Of a DNA stretch of 64,000 nucleotides, positions 10,752-21,782 are shown piece by piece (position 1 is the first letter of the stretch; every line of letters starts with the position of its first letter). This DNA comes from Aaosphaeria pasadenensis (taxonomy: Eukaryota > Ascomycota > Dothideomycetes > Pleosporales): assembly GCA_022813625.1 (NCBI GenBank), contig JAKLMB010000030.1, positions 372,001 through 436,000 of the forward strand, read 5' to 3'. The notes beneath the pieces were generated by a model. The model saw only the letters and a list, made by a program, of their open reading frames with translations. It was not told the origin of the DNA and searched no databases. The position numbers and the translations under genes were made by a program.

Positions 10752-11345
10752 TTACGCGTTTAAAGCACCCACCACCCTCTTCTTCTCTTCGGTCGAGAAG
10801 ATACTCTCGCCTTGCTTCAGGGCATGGATCAACATGGGTAGACTCTTGGCGGTGAAGTCTTGCGCTTCACGCACTTTGTTGAGATCGTCACCAAGTTCTG
10901 CGGTAATATTTCTCAGGTAGATCGATGTGAAATCTTCATCTGGTTGCGATGTCCGAGATTCTTGCTCCGCAGGGACATCGTGTGATGGTTCTTCGGCGTC
11001 AAGCATTGATGCATCTTCATCTGCTTGAGCGACTGCATTCTTCGTCTTCTTAGCCTTCTTGATCGTTTCCTGTGGGTTGGATTCCTGCAAACGTTTAGTG
11101 AAAGTAGGTTGAGATGGAACATGGAATATCCCCATACTTCGGTCACAATAGCTTTTGATGTTGATTTTTTGCGTTGTCTCTGCTCCACTTCGCTCTCGCT
11201 TTCTGAGGAGGATGAGACTAGAAATGCGTGATCAGTGTTGATCGGAATTATCTGTAAGTGTAATGACCATACCCTCTAGCCTAGACTTCTTCTTCCGTGA
11301 GCGCTTGCGCTTCTCTGTAACATTCGATTGATCCAGCCTCGCCAT
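10752..11345 (-). CDS. RSA3: Ribosome assembly protein 3 (Rsa3)
   Basis: Three minus-strand exons, 11345-11273, 11217-11138 and 11084-10752, keep frame and give 161 residues. The N-terminus is a basic nuclear/nucleolar-type segment (KRKRSRKKKSR), followed by a Ser/Glu-rich stretch. The C-terminal ~55 residues carry the Rsa3 domain: DFTSIYLRNITAELGDDLNK, then a helix ending in LIHALKQGESIFSTEEKKR. In yeast Rsa3 acts with the DEAD-box helicase Dbp6 in early 60S pre-ribosome assembly in the nucleolus. Both introns open with GTATGG donors. A (CAAA)n run immediately upstream of the start is probably 5' untranslated region. Confidence 0.88.
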
Positions 11346-11755
11346 CTTTTTGTTTGTTTGTTTGTTTGATACTCGACGTGCAAAGTGAATGCGAGAATGA
11401 AATTCTCTTATCGGATCTTATCTCACTTAGTCAGACTTGCACCAGAGAAATAGCTTCTAGCCAAGCAGCGCACAAGCCCTTATTCAAACTATTAGCTAAT
11501 TAAAAAGTATAATAGTTAATTACTTGCTAATTAATAAATTAGTTAAGTATTAAATTTAAATAAAATAATAATTAAAAATATAATAAATAAAAACTATAAG
11601 CTTTTATATAGATATCTATATCTAATTTTATAAATAAATTAACTAAATCTATAGTTAGTAGATACTAATATAAGGCTGTATTATAATTAGTCTTTATATA
11701 ATTAGTGTAATTAGTACCTGGTATTATTGTTATCACCTCAAGATAGAGTACCTTA
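11346..11755. other. Gene-free stretch containing the AT-rich patch
   Basis: About 410 bp without a gene. The first 130 bp are ordinary sequence forming the RSA3 promoter. The rest is the AT-rich patch described separately. It marks the border between conserved genes and the accessory block. Confidence 0.6.
11487..11718. repeat. Extremely AT-rich patch, probable RIP-degraded repeat remnant
   Basis: Roughly 230 bp composed almost entirely of A and T, rich in TAATTAGTTAA-like words and nearly devoid of CpG. It has sharp edges against flanks of normal composition. In Pezizomycotina such islands are usually repeats eroded by repeat-induced point mutation (C to T). No terminal repeats or coding remnants survive, so the element type cannot be named. 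Confidence 0.55.
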
Positions 11756-13140
11756 TTACCATAATCCAACTTCGTATGCATTATCAGGCCATGTCGATCT
11801 TAAGCAGTTGAATTGATCTAATCTGGAACCTCCTCGGATTGCGTTCCAATAAGCGTGCATGGCACCTAAAGGAGTGCCTTGAAGCTGCCATGGAGATCTA
11901 GTCCGATAGAGACGAGAGGCGTATGAGAGTACGTCGTCTACAAGTTGTAACGTTTCCGGGCACTGGGTAGAACGGCCCAGAGTATAAGCGGGCCAAGCAA
12001 GAGCTGACGGATATAGCGTGCCGATGTCTAGATAGAGGCAGCGGAGCAGATCGGCGAGTTCCTTTTCTATGTTCTGCTGATGTGTCATGGGGCAAGAATG
12101 CCTCCAATGGAGGTGAAGCAGTGCTGCAAGGGCAAAGCTATGCCAGAATTTTATCATGTGATTGTGGCCTGGCATTGTTTGAATAAAGTTCCAAAGATCC
12201 TCAGTGACATCTTGGCCTTGAGATACCTTTGATATGAGGTCGATCAAAGACCGTGGCAAGCCAGTGAAAGGTTCGATGCCAGCCCCACCAGAACAATACA
12301 TGGCCCATACGTGAATAGGCTCCGATTGCCTGCCCACAATCCAGACATCCATATCAAGGCCGCCGAGGACTTCTAGCATGCTTTGTCGATCCGTTTCTCT
12401 TGAATTCGTGTCCAGCACGAGTGCTACAACCTGTCCCAGCTGCTGTGTCCATGGATATCTGGCGCGCATCTGAAAATACTGTCGCATCAGTACTGGACCC
12501 ACTAACATGTTCCTTCTGTTGTGTGGTGGTACTTACGGATACTTGCGTAATCATTACCATAGCAGAGACGACAGCTTGCGGATCCATGGCTCGGTAATCA
12601 GAACTGAAGAAATCTTTGGCCTCGACGATGGCGCGATCGAGGCGACTTAGCAAAGAAACATCACAACAATCTGCTACGATGGCCATGTGTGCCTCTAGAG
12701 CCCAGCGTAGTACTGGTACTGAGCTATATTGACTTGCGATTTTGTCCAGCAAAGTAATCTTGGTCTCCGAAGTCCATTGGAAGTAACAATGGCCTTGCCC
12801 GAGGACTGTGCAACAATTGGACTGTGTTCGTAGGTTCAGATGTACACGATAACGGGTACTTACAAAGGTGGAACAACTCTTCACCTGTCGGGCGGCTAGA
12901 GCAACGACAGGTCGCACGCGACCTTTTTCCGACTCGTGGAACAACACAAGTCTGTTGAGATTCGCCAACATTGAGTTTCCAGATAAGTCGTGGTCGATAG
13001 TCACAATCGAAATGGAGGCGTTTACATCTACCACAAATGGGTCGGTTTTCGTCACACTTGCGACTGACCTTGACGCATTGAGCACAGCCAGTTCGAGATC
13101 GCGTTCGATGTGTGCTGCTGGTATCATACATGATGCGCAT
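11756..13140 (-). CDS. Zn(II)2Cys6 fungal transcription factor, probable cluster regulator
   Basis: Three minus-strand exons, 13140-12864, 12805-12537 and 12469-11756, give 419 residues. The N-terminus has a complete binuclear zinc cluster with Cys19, Cys22, Cys29, Cys36, Cys39 and Cys46 (spacing C-2-C-6-C-6-C-2-C-6-C), preceded by the RTRSRTGC lead-in common to fungal pathway regulators. The remainder is a helical regulatory region with no separate domain that I can recognise; it lacks an obvious coiled-coil dimerisation segment. It sits at the edge of a run of metabolic genes and is their likely regulator, by position only. The second in-frame ATG, three codons in, could also be the start. 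Confidence 0.82.
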
Positions 13141-13884
13141 CTAGCTAACAGCAAGGACGATAGTGATCTGTGGTGGGTAGAAAGGTAACGGGTTTCTGGA
13201 GCTGCTGAGCAGTGCGGAGTACCTAGGCTTAATATAGCAAAATCAAGAGGACAGAGGTGGATTCGTTGTCTAACTATGTTGTGACTAGTAGCATCGAAAC
13301 AACAACCTAAATGCAGACTATGAGCGCCAGCCACTTACAATAAAGCTTTAAATGTAGCTTGTACCAGGTACCAGGGTTTGTAGCTCGTTACTTAGCTTCT
13401 AGGTTGCAGATCTCCCTAAAGACTCACAGACTATCTTGTAAGATGCTACTCCTTGAGGATAATTGCTGTACGGAATATAAGGATTCGATAAGGAGCATAC
13501 CGGGATTCTGCTCGCACGAGGTCATTATGTGTTATTGCTAGGCAGAGGGGACTCAGGCTAGAGCTCTCCTGAGTGTAGGACGTCCAGATTAGTTCTCAGG
13601 GCTCTTTGTCTAAGGAGCTTTCTACGTCTTACTTCTCTATTCACGCATTATTGTGTCTAGTCTAACTGCCGAGTTCAAAAGTCAGCGGTTTCGAATTGGC
13701 CTCCTCATTTCTGCACGCTTGCTTCTCGTCTTGTTCATAGCACCTCGCCCCAAAATCGCTCAACGTCGTCGACTATATGTCATCGACTGTCAAGGTGCCT
13801 TCTGTCCTAGTGGGCTCGCTTTCCTTTGTACGATACGTGTGAAAATGGATTAGATAGATATGTGGTTGTGTAGTTGTGACAGTA
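13141..13884. other. Intergenic region, transcription factor promoter / decarboxylase 3' end
   Basis: About 740 bp with no supportable gene. The few open frames lack ATG starts or any recognisable protein. The right part presumably carries the 3' end of the decarboxylase-like gene, and the left part the regulator's promoter. Confidence 0.5.
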
Positions 13885-14724
13885 TTAGCTACTATTCCAA
13901 ATCTGTGGTTCTGCAATCAATATCTCTTCAACAATCTCCAACGATGGCAAACCCACCCCAGCCGGCATGTCACATAGGCTTTCGTAGTGACGAGCAACAA
14001 AATAGGGCATGTACTCTCTGGCTGAACATAGACGGCGCTCCGAAATGTACTTCCAATCTGTCGGCCCGCTAACATGGTAAAAATCGCCGATCGACTTGAT
14101 GGGTATTGCATGCAACGGATCGCCCAAGGTACCTCTCAGAGTCAGCTTACCCTTGCCGCAGTCCCGCTTGATGTTATGGTCCACGACCTTGAGGGTGATC
14201 AATTTGGGATCTGATTCGAGACCGTCACCCTTCGCATTCGGGAACGCTTTGGCCTCAAAGTCGAACCACTCAACATCCTCCGATGGTAGATCTTGCGTGA
14301 AGACGACGTCGAACTCGATAAGCTTGACACCTCGACGTTCAGCGAAAGCCGATAGATTGTTTCCATTCCAATGAAGCCGTGCTCTTCCGCTCCTCTTGAC
14401 TTCGCCCCATGTTTCTCTGCCCCAGGTGATACCAAATGGCTCGCTAACGATTAGGTGCAATACCCAATAGCCCTCCAGGTCGGCAGACTTGCAACGAAGT
14501 GAGATAGACGATAACTCGAAGCTACCGCACACATTGCTTTGCCATGTAGAGATGGAAATTAGGCCTGTAGGTGTGTCGGCGGGTTCGAGGGTTGGTGGTA
14601 AAACACTTTGTATGAACTCCTTTGTTGTGGTAAATTCGACACTGATAGCATCCTGGGAGTAGCTGGGGCTGCTGCATCTATCCAGGAAAATCCCGATTTG
14701 GTCGGCGCTCGCGACAAACGACAT
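13885..14724 (-). CDS. Acetoacetate decarboxylase-like protein
   Basis: Single exon, 279 residues from the ATG at 14724; in-frame codons further upstream include no ATG. The sequence follows the acetoacetate-decarboxylase (ADC) superfamily barrel. An IQSVLPPTLEP segment is followed by strands around GYWVLHLIVSE, a GRETWGEVKRSGRARLHW segment, and a C-terminal GDFYHVSGPTDW strand. Family members use a lysine Schiff base to decarboxylate beta-keto acids or catalyse aldol/dehydration chemistry on small keto acids. I cannot place the catalytic lysine with confidence, so the reaction is open. It is divergent from the dimethylformamidase-like gene 542 bp away, suggesting shared control and linked substrates. 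Confidence 0.75.
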   Translation of the reverse strand: MSFVASADQIGIFLDRCSSPSYSQDAISVEFTTTKEFIQSVLPPTLEPADTPTGLISISTWQSNVCGSFELSSISLRCKSADLEGYWVLHLIVSEPFGITWGRETWGEVKRSGRARLHWNGNNLSAFAERRGVKLIEFDVVFTQDLPSEDVEWFDFEAKAFPNAKGDGLESDPKLITLKVVDHNIKRDCGKGKLTLRGTLGDPLHAIPIKSIGDFYHVSGPTDWKYISERRLCSAREYMPYFVARHYESLCDMPAGVGLPSLEIVEEILIAEPQIWNSS

Positions 14725-15266
14725 GTTCAGATCTCTGGTGTTGAAGACTTGTGGTCGAATATTGACAGAAAGAAATGCTGAGGGTATTGAGGCCAACCCT
14801 ATAACGCCCTGGTGGAAGAAAAACTCGGTTCCCTGGTTTCAAATGCTTGCGTGGATGTTTGTATCATGTGTGTACTTGTGCAACTCATGGTTGGTAAATG
14901 ATTGTGAGTCTGGCTTCGTCCGCGGATTCCGAAACTACTTTCTAGTTTCCACGCATCCCTCGCGTACCGGTACTAGCTAATTGCGAAGATGAAAGGATGG
15001 TCTGATATCCTCTTAAATTGACCTCACTTAGCTTAGTGTACATTGTACACAAGCGAGGTGTTCGGATGAGGTGCAAGCTAAGAACGTGGGTGGGGTAATG
15101 GAGCAATGTTACCGCGCGGAACGGAGGCCAATGTATAGCGATGTTATAGACTCATAGAAAAATTTATTGATTAATGACCCCAACTCCTTTTACTTATGAT
15201 ATCTCCATTTCCCTTATTTGCCTATACCTTCAAGACGAACGACAATCATACAGAAACTGCGACACA
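14725..15266. promoter_or_regulatory. Divergent promoter, decarboxylase-like and dimethylformamidase-like genes
   Basis: This 542-bp head-to-head interval is the natural place for binding sites of the neighbouring Zn2Cys6 regulator. Isolated CGG triplets occur, including TCGGATGAG near 15062, but I see no clear paired CGG-CCG operator. An in-frame ATG at 15174 leaves open a 31-residue N-terminal extension of the downstream gene. Confidence 0.45.
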
Positions 15267-16979
15267 ATGATCCCTACAGAGACACGACCTGTCAGACCTG
15301 TGGTTGAACCAGACTATGCTTGGTCACGCCCTCATGGTCTGATCGAGCGGCCAGGTCAATATCCTGGCCAGCCTGAAGCTTGGGTTTATTGTGATAAGTT
15401 TTCCTACGAAGAAGGCGAAAATGTTTCTCTCAAGGTTCACACTAATGCGGACCTTTTTGACATCGAAGTCGTCCGCGATGGCGCAAATCCTCGTACAGTC
15501 TTCACCAAGACGGACTTGCCAGGAAAACAGCATGAAACCCCATCTGACGCCTATGCGGTCGGTTGCAATTGGCCCGAAGCGCTCTCAATCCATTTGAAAC
15601 CGGGCGAGTGGGAGTCCGCCTTCTATCTCGTCATTGTGCGAATACTCGATTCGCGTGGAGCCGTCTTTGAACGGGAAGGCTTCTTCATTGTCAAGTCCAA
15701 ACAACGCAGCACATCCGCTGCGGATGCAGCAAACTTCGTGTTGATTCACGCAACATCAACCCTTCTGGCCTATAATGACTGGGGTGGCGCGAACCACTAC
15801 AGAGGACTCTCCGACGGCTATCAGGACGATGACGCCACGCCCCTATCTAGCACGCAGCGTCCTATTGGCCGTGGTATGCTGAGGATTCCAAAAAATGCAC
15901 CACGAGAGGCCAATGGCTCAATGACGATCAAGCATGGTGCTACTCCAAGATATCCATCACTTGAGTACTCTTGGTACTTTCGCTACTCTCGGCACTACGC
16001 AGATGCGGGCTGGGCCACCTACGAGCGCCCTTTCGTTGTTTGGGCGGAACAGCAAGGCTTTAAGATTCACCATCTTACGCAATCTGATTTGCATAAGGAA
16101 CCTGACTGTCTGAATGGATATCACTGCGCAGTCTCCATGGGCCATGATGAATACTGGTCTTGGGAGCAACGCGATACGCTGGATAACTTCGTCGACAACG
16201 GAGGGAGGTTTGCACGATTCGGAGGCAATTTCATCTGGCAGGTTCGATTTGATGAAGAGATGCATACACAATACTGCTACAGAGTGCCACAGGCCGACCC
16301 GATCACCGAACGTGACCCAACTAGAGTTTCAACAATGTGGGATTGGCACAAAATTGGTCGACCCGGTGCCCAATCGGTAGGGCTGAGCGGTGTGATGGGA
16401 TGCTATACACGTTATGGTATGGCTACACCAAGATCGTCTGGCGGCTTTCAAGTCTACCGTCCCCATCACTGGGCACTGGAAGGCTCTGAATTGCGATATG
16501 GAGATTCCTTTGGCAAGGATCCAATCAACATAGCGGCCTTCGAAGTAGATGGCTGCGACTACACGTTCCGCAAAGGTCTTCCCTACCCTACTGGGGAGGA
16601 TGGCGCACCTATGAACCTTGAGATCATCGCCATGTGCCCAGCGGTGTTCGGTGAGAGAGATGTATCCGGCGGCATAGAGCCCATCGGAGGCCCAATTCGC
16701 GACGTGTAAGTTTTCTAATAGCTTGTAGGAAATAGGATAGGCTGACTAGATTGCTACAGGCTGGACCTTTTAGCTGCGTGTCACGAAGATGTCGAAATGC
16801 CGGAATACCTGAGGGATCGTGAATATGGATCTGGCATGGTAGCTAGTTTTACCCGGAAGAAGGGCGAGGTCTTTTGTGCAGGGTCGTGCGAATGGGTAGC
16901 AGGGCTGATCGCTCGTGATGAATTTACTGAAATCATCACTCTGAATGTACTCAGAAGATTCACCTCGAGTAGCATTTAG
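15267..16979 (+). CDS. N,N-dimethylformamidase large-subunit-like metallohydrolase
   Basis: Two exons, 15267-16705 and 16760-16979 (54-nt intron), 552 residues. The protein resembles the large subunit of bacterial N,N-dimethylformamidase. An N-terminal beta-sandwich (GENVSLKVHT strand) leads into a Rossmann-like domain. That domain has YNDWGGANHY (Tyr169, Tyr178), GATPRYPSLEYSWYFRYSR and the hallmark SMGHDEYWS with His293 and Glu295. In the Paracoccus enzyme a mononuclear iron is held by two tyrosines and a glutamate in an HxE motif, which these residues appear to match. That enzyme hydrolyses an N-alkyl formamide C-N bond; the substrate here is unknown. No small-subunit gene is nearby. Start at 15174 (583 residues) is possible but adds a non-homologous leader. 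Confidence 0.8.
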
Positions 16980-18194
16980 TGCGGACGTCCAATGACGCGC
17001 AGTCGGAATGTGGACAGGGATTGACGTGTAGGAGAGCTCGGAAATCGAAGGATGCAAGGGCAATTTAGCGAATTAAATCTATCCATGGTGAAATCCTGTC
17101 CATTGAGCGCACTATCACATTGCAGAGGACATGGATGAATATACATATACAGAAACAAAAGAAAGAGAAGATTTTTATTTTCCGATATTTCATCGTTGAC
17201 AAAACAATGCCGATACATTAGTTTCAGCTACAGCACGCGGATCGACCAAATAAACGACATTGTTGTAAGTAGCTCCCTGAAGTCTAACGACTTTTCAATC
17301 AATGCCGATATGTATGCTTTTCACAGTATTGAGTATTAGGTATTTCCGTTATCAAACCGAAAGTGGTGACATACCGATGGGGTACGAGTAACATAGACGA
17401 ATACTCCATACATACTGAAACTGCGCCAATCCATTACTGTGTATCATTCCCCCCCTCGGATGAGAGCTGATGAGTGAACCTTTTAGTATCAGTAGTGTGC
17501 ATCCGAGGTTCCGAACACAACTTTTGTGGGTTACATATCAGGAAGCTCGGCTCGGCACCAAAGTGCGGCATCTCCAGACCTCTGAGCCCAATAATGAGTA
17601 CAAGTACAAGTGCATACTTAGGTAGGTAGTTACTTTTAGATTACCCGCCCGTTTACTAGCGACATGTCAAGCTAGCTGTATATGGAAATCCTATAAGGAT
17701 GAAGATACGCTTTGTCAAATGTGATCTAGAGCTGAGCGATCGCGTCGCGTCTCCTCCGCATCTTGGCAACGGACCCAACTTAGATAGGGTTCTGGCCACT
17801 CAGATCCGTTCTGACTATCACAACTATGATGCCCTCGTAGGAACTACAGAGGGGGAGCACGTCGGTTCGTACACCTGCTGGCATTTTTAGCATATACAAA
17901 GTATAATAATCCGTGCACCTACAGCCTCCTATTTGCTACAAAGCAGCTCATCAAGGTTAAAGTGTACATGATGCAAGCAGGTGGACGACCCGATATGCCT
18001 ACGAGCTACGATACCCTCTGTAGGTACAAGGTACGAGGTAGGTAGACGCTGGAGTCGCTATCATACAGCGGATCTAGAACCAGATCGTACCTTGCAGATA
18101 AAATGTGAGCTTTGCCCTGCTCTACAGTCGACATTGCTCTAAGCTGCCTGAGAACCATCATTCTACCCATCCTCCAACGCAGCTCATTTCCAAC
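16980..18194. other. Intergenic region upstream of the MFS transporter
   Basis: About 1.2 kb with no supportable gene. It contains a 9-bp inverted repeat, CCTCGGATG at 17454-17462 and CATCCGAGG at 17500-17508, which could be a zinc-cluster regulator site but could also be chance. The rest is short, stop-rich frames. It presumably serves as the transporter promoter. Confidence 0.45.
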
Positions 18195-20020
18195 ATGGAG
18201 TCTTCTCGGAATATCTCTAGACAAAATGATCTGGTCCCTGGCACGATCCGGCTTGTGGAGTGTAAGCATACTACCTTGGAAAATCTCGAACCAAAAAGAC
18301 TCATCTAATTCAAGTCCCCAGTGTCCTACTCTGATGCAGAGGATACTGCAAGGCATAGTCCGTTAGTTCTAATTCCAGCCCCAACTGGTAGTCCCAATGA
18401 TCCGCTGGTGAGTGCATCTTGCACCACTGAGGAAGGGCTAGATGCTGACATTTGATGGGTCCCAGATTTGGAGTAAGAGAACAAAGATTTGGGTCACGGT
18501 CAACCTTTTGCTGTGGGCTTTCTTCGCCAACGCATGGTCAGTCGGCAAATATGATGCTACTAAACGGACTCGAGCTAATACTTCACAGTATCGCTTGGAG
18601 CTCTCCTGCATGGGCTCTTTGGGTCGAAGAACTCCAGACCACCTTTACCCTCCTCAGCTATGGCCAGGCAATTCTCGTCATGATGTGCGGCGTCGGCGTT
18701 CTGTTCCTCCAGCCCGCGGCCTCCAAATTTGGAAGGCGCTTACCATATCTACTTGGATCCATCCTCGTGATGGCTGGTCTCTTTTGTGGACTGTTCATGA
18801 CAAGGGTCAACTTATTTTTTGCTTATATGGCGCTTTCTGGCTTTGGTTCTGCGCCATCCTACAGCACCGTTGTGACATCTCTCCTGGACATCTCATACCT
18901 GCACCAGAAAGGACGAATGATCAGCATCTACGGTCTCGTGCTCATAGCTGGTAACTTCCTACCTCCTCTCGCTACTGGGTTTATCATCGGCGCTCAGGGA
19001 TGGCAATGGTGCTTTCAATACCTACTCATCTTCTTCGGAATATCAACATTGCTCTTGATGTTCACTGTCGAGGAGACGTCCTTTACGCGTACCGCTCAAG
19101 GCATACCTGCGTTAGTCGCCGTAACGCCCCCGACAGCCGCTAAGGCGCAAAGCGATAGCAAGAGCGAACGCAACGTCAAACAAACATCAAATCGGATAAC
19201 GAATACTGCAAACGCTGACGGCGGTGTCTTGTCGATGTGCGAGTCAGCTCAGCCACAGGAGGCCCGCTATTCATACTTCCAACGAATGACATTGTACCGT
19301 CGCGACAGTACGATGAAAGCTTCCTATTGGAGACACCTTCTTTCTGCCTTCAAGGTAGCACCTCTCCCTGCTCCGTTGTGGGCTAGTATTCAATTGGTTG
19401 TGGCGACATTCGTTGTCGGCGTTGTGATGACGACCCAGGCCAGCTTTTTCGCTCTACCACCCTACAACTTTAATACCACACAAATGGGATTGATGTATAT
19501 CGCACTACTCATAGGGAGTTTAGTCGGAGCCTTCCTAGGTGGTCCAGCAACTGATTGGCTGGTGGTGCACCTTGCTAAGCGGAATAACGGCATCCATGAG
19601 CCAGAAACTCGTCTTTGGGCTTTCCTGCCAGGCCCATTTCTTGCTGCCGCTGGGACATTACTTTGGGGTCTTGGTGCTGATCAGGGCCTACACTGGATAA
19701 TTCCGTGCCTTGGTCTCTTCTTGATTGGTGTTTACCTCAATCTTTCGTTACCTGTTGCCCTAGGATACGCGTTTGACTGTTACACTAGCCTCGAGGATGA
19801 AACTGCACAGCTTACGAACACTGTACGCAACATAGGAGGTGGGGCACTAACCTTTTGTATACAGCCATGGATAAACACCAGCGGCGCTCGCAACACTACA
19901 ATTATTGTCTCGATTGGTGTATTTGCTATCTCTTTGACAGGAGTTTTCTTCCAGATATGGGGCAAAGCTCTGAGAAGGAGGTACGCTGGGACATATTATT
20001 CTATCATCAATTCATACTGA
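18195..20020 (+). CDS. Major facilitator superfamily transporter
   Basis: Four exons, 18195-18261, 18322-18407, 18466-18536 and 18589-20020, all in phase, 551 residues. A soluble N-terminus contains LVLIPAPTGSPNDPL, the usual lead-in of fungal drug:H+ antiporter-type MFS proteins. About twelve membrane helices follow in two halves, with a central hydrophilic loop at about 255-310. The loop between helices 2 and 3 carries the family KFGRR motif (about 121-125). It is expected in the plasma membrane, moving a small organic molecule. Its place between a metabolic pair and a dioxygenase suggests uptake or export of a pathway substrate or product. Confidence 0.88.
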
Positions 20021-20599
20021 GGTAGATCAATCGAAGCAGTTGTCAGACCCAAAGTAAGCAGGGGTCAATTGGGGATATGGTCACAACACGTAATATGTAG
20101 AATCCACCACAATCTAGTCTAGTTGATAACTTCATAGCCTTTTAATTACTCGTAGTTTTTATTGACCCTTTTGAGGCCTTTCTAGCCAAAAGCTACCACT
20201 GATACCCAGCTTCTAAAATATTATTAAATCGTCAGTAGTTAATGAAAGGATAGAGAGGACTTATGCTTAACGTGGCAATCTTACATGCAGCAGCATCATA
20301 TGTTGCCGAATGTTCCAACCAACTATTGGTGGTAAATGCCTTTTATCGATAAGCCCCACTCACATTGATTGTTGTTTGGTACGACCGACGACATTGTGGG
20401 TGGCAGGGCCCGGAGAGTTGTTATATCAATGCTGATGGTAAGACGGCCAGTAATTGACTTTCGCAAAATAAAGGACGCACGAGTTCATTTTTATTTAAAT
20501 TCGTGTCAAATTTGTGCTTGCATTCAAGACCGCAGGTGTCATTCTTTCTTAGAGCATTCCCTTTGACGTCATTAGAGGACTGCTACAACCACAACCGCC
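20021..20599. other. Intergenic region, transporter 3' end / dioxygenase promoter
   Basis: About 580 bp, moderately AT-rich, with runs such as TTTTAATTACTC and TATTTAAATT, but no gene, RNA or clear repeat. It presumably includes the dioxygenase promoter. Confidence 0.5.
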
Positions 20600-21674
20600 A
20601 TGGATCCAGTGATACCGATAGTCGATTTTGATCGTTTTCTCCACGGGACCGAAGAGCAGAAACGGGAGGTAGCAAGAGGTATTGACAATGCGTTTCAGGA
20701 AGTCGGATTCGTATATCTGAAGAACCATGGCGTCGCGAAGGCACTAATCGAAGAATGCTTCTCATGGGTAGACTTCCCCCTTCGTCTTTCTTTCTATTGC
20801 AGGTGTTCCTTTACATGGCCACAGGTACTAATATAATACAACGATCCAGTCTGAAAAATTCTTTTCCCTCCCTCTCTCTACCAAACAGCTATCCCCGCAT
20901 CCACCAGGGGGCTCCCACCACCGCGGCTACTCCTCTCCTGGCCTCGAAAAGGTAACTCAAAACACCTTCGACGCCGAATCTATCTCGAAAGCTCGCGAGA
21001 TTCCAGACTGCAAAGAGTCATTTGAGTCCGGAAACCCTCTAGATAAGGCGCAGCCTAATATCTGGCCGCCTCCACATGTCATCCCTGGATTCCGTGAGTT
21101 CCTGGAGGGATACTTCACACAGTGTGGAGGTCTGGTGCACAAGGTCCTAGAGTGCCTGGGACTTGCTCTGGGAGTTGATGGACCTGAATTGGCGAAGACG
21201 CATTCGGAGTCTTTGTTCCAGTTACGCTTATTGCATTATCCTGCCATCGCGGCGGAGGAGTTGAAGGGGGGAAGGAGGAGTAGGATAAATGCGCATAGCG
21301 ACTTCGGGACGCTGACGTTACTTTTCCAGGACGCAGTCGGGGGGTTGGAGGTCGAAGATAGATTTCAAGAGGGCGTGTTTAGGGAGGTGGAGCCTGTGGA
21401 GGGCGCGGTGCTGGTGAATGTAGGGGATTTGATGGCGAGGTGGAGTAATGATCGGTGGAGGTCGACGGTGCATAGGGTTGGTGTGCCGAAGGCTATGGGT
21501 GACACGATGGAGGTGGTGCCGAGCAGGTATTCGATTCCGTTCTTTGCAACGGCGGATCCGGAAACGGTTATTGAGGCGTTGCCAGGGTGTTGGGGGGACG
21601 GGAGACCGAAGAAGTATGAGACTGTCACTGCTTGGGGGTATGTGCAGATGAGAATGGCAGCCCTTTATGAGTAG
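20600..21674 (+). CDS. 2-oxoglutarate/Fe(II)-dependent dioxygenase, isopenicillin N synthase-like
   Basis: Two exons, 20600-20767 and 20850-21674, joined in phase (82-nt intron), 330 residues. The N-terminal DIOX_N region opens with PIVDFDRFL and includes GFVYLKNHGV and SEKFFSLPLSTK. The double-stranded beta-helix core has a full iron triad, His205 and Asp207 (NAHSDFGTLTLL) and His264 (STVHRVG). The 2-oxoglutarate-binding Arg282-x-Ser284 (SRYSIPFF) is present. Such enzymes hydroxylate, desaturate or ring-open small molecules using O2 and 2-oxoglutarate. All key residues are present, so an active enzyme is expected. It lies at the far end of the accessory block and is transcribed in the same direction as the transporter. 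The substrate is not predictable. Confidence 0.88.
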
Positions 21675-21782
21675 GGACATTGCACAACATTGCAAGAGTC
21701 ATTGTAAGGGGATAATTCTGCATTGAGTGGGGTATCAATATAAAGGAATCTGGGTTCTAACGAGTACAAATATTTTCATCTC

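Noticed and set aside
15062..17508. Shared TCGGATGAG word in the decarboxylase/dimethylformamidase promoter and the transporter upstream region, plus a CCTCGGATG/CATCCGAGG inverted repeat
   Set aside because: Several shared 9-mers are expected by chance between regions of these sizes, and no copies were seen near the dioxygenase or the regulator, so it is not claimed as an operator.
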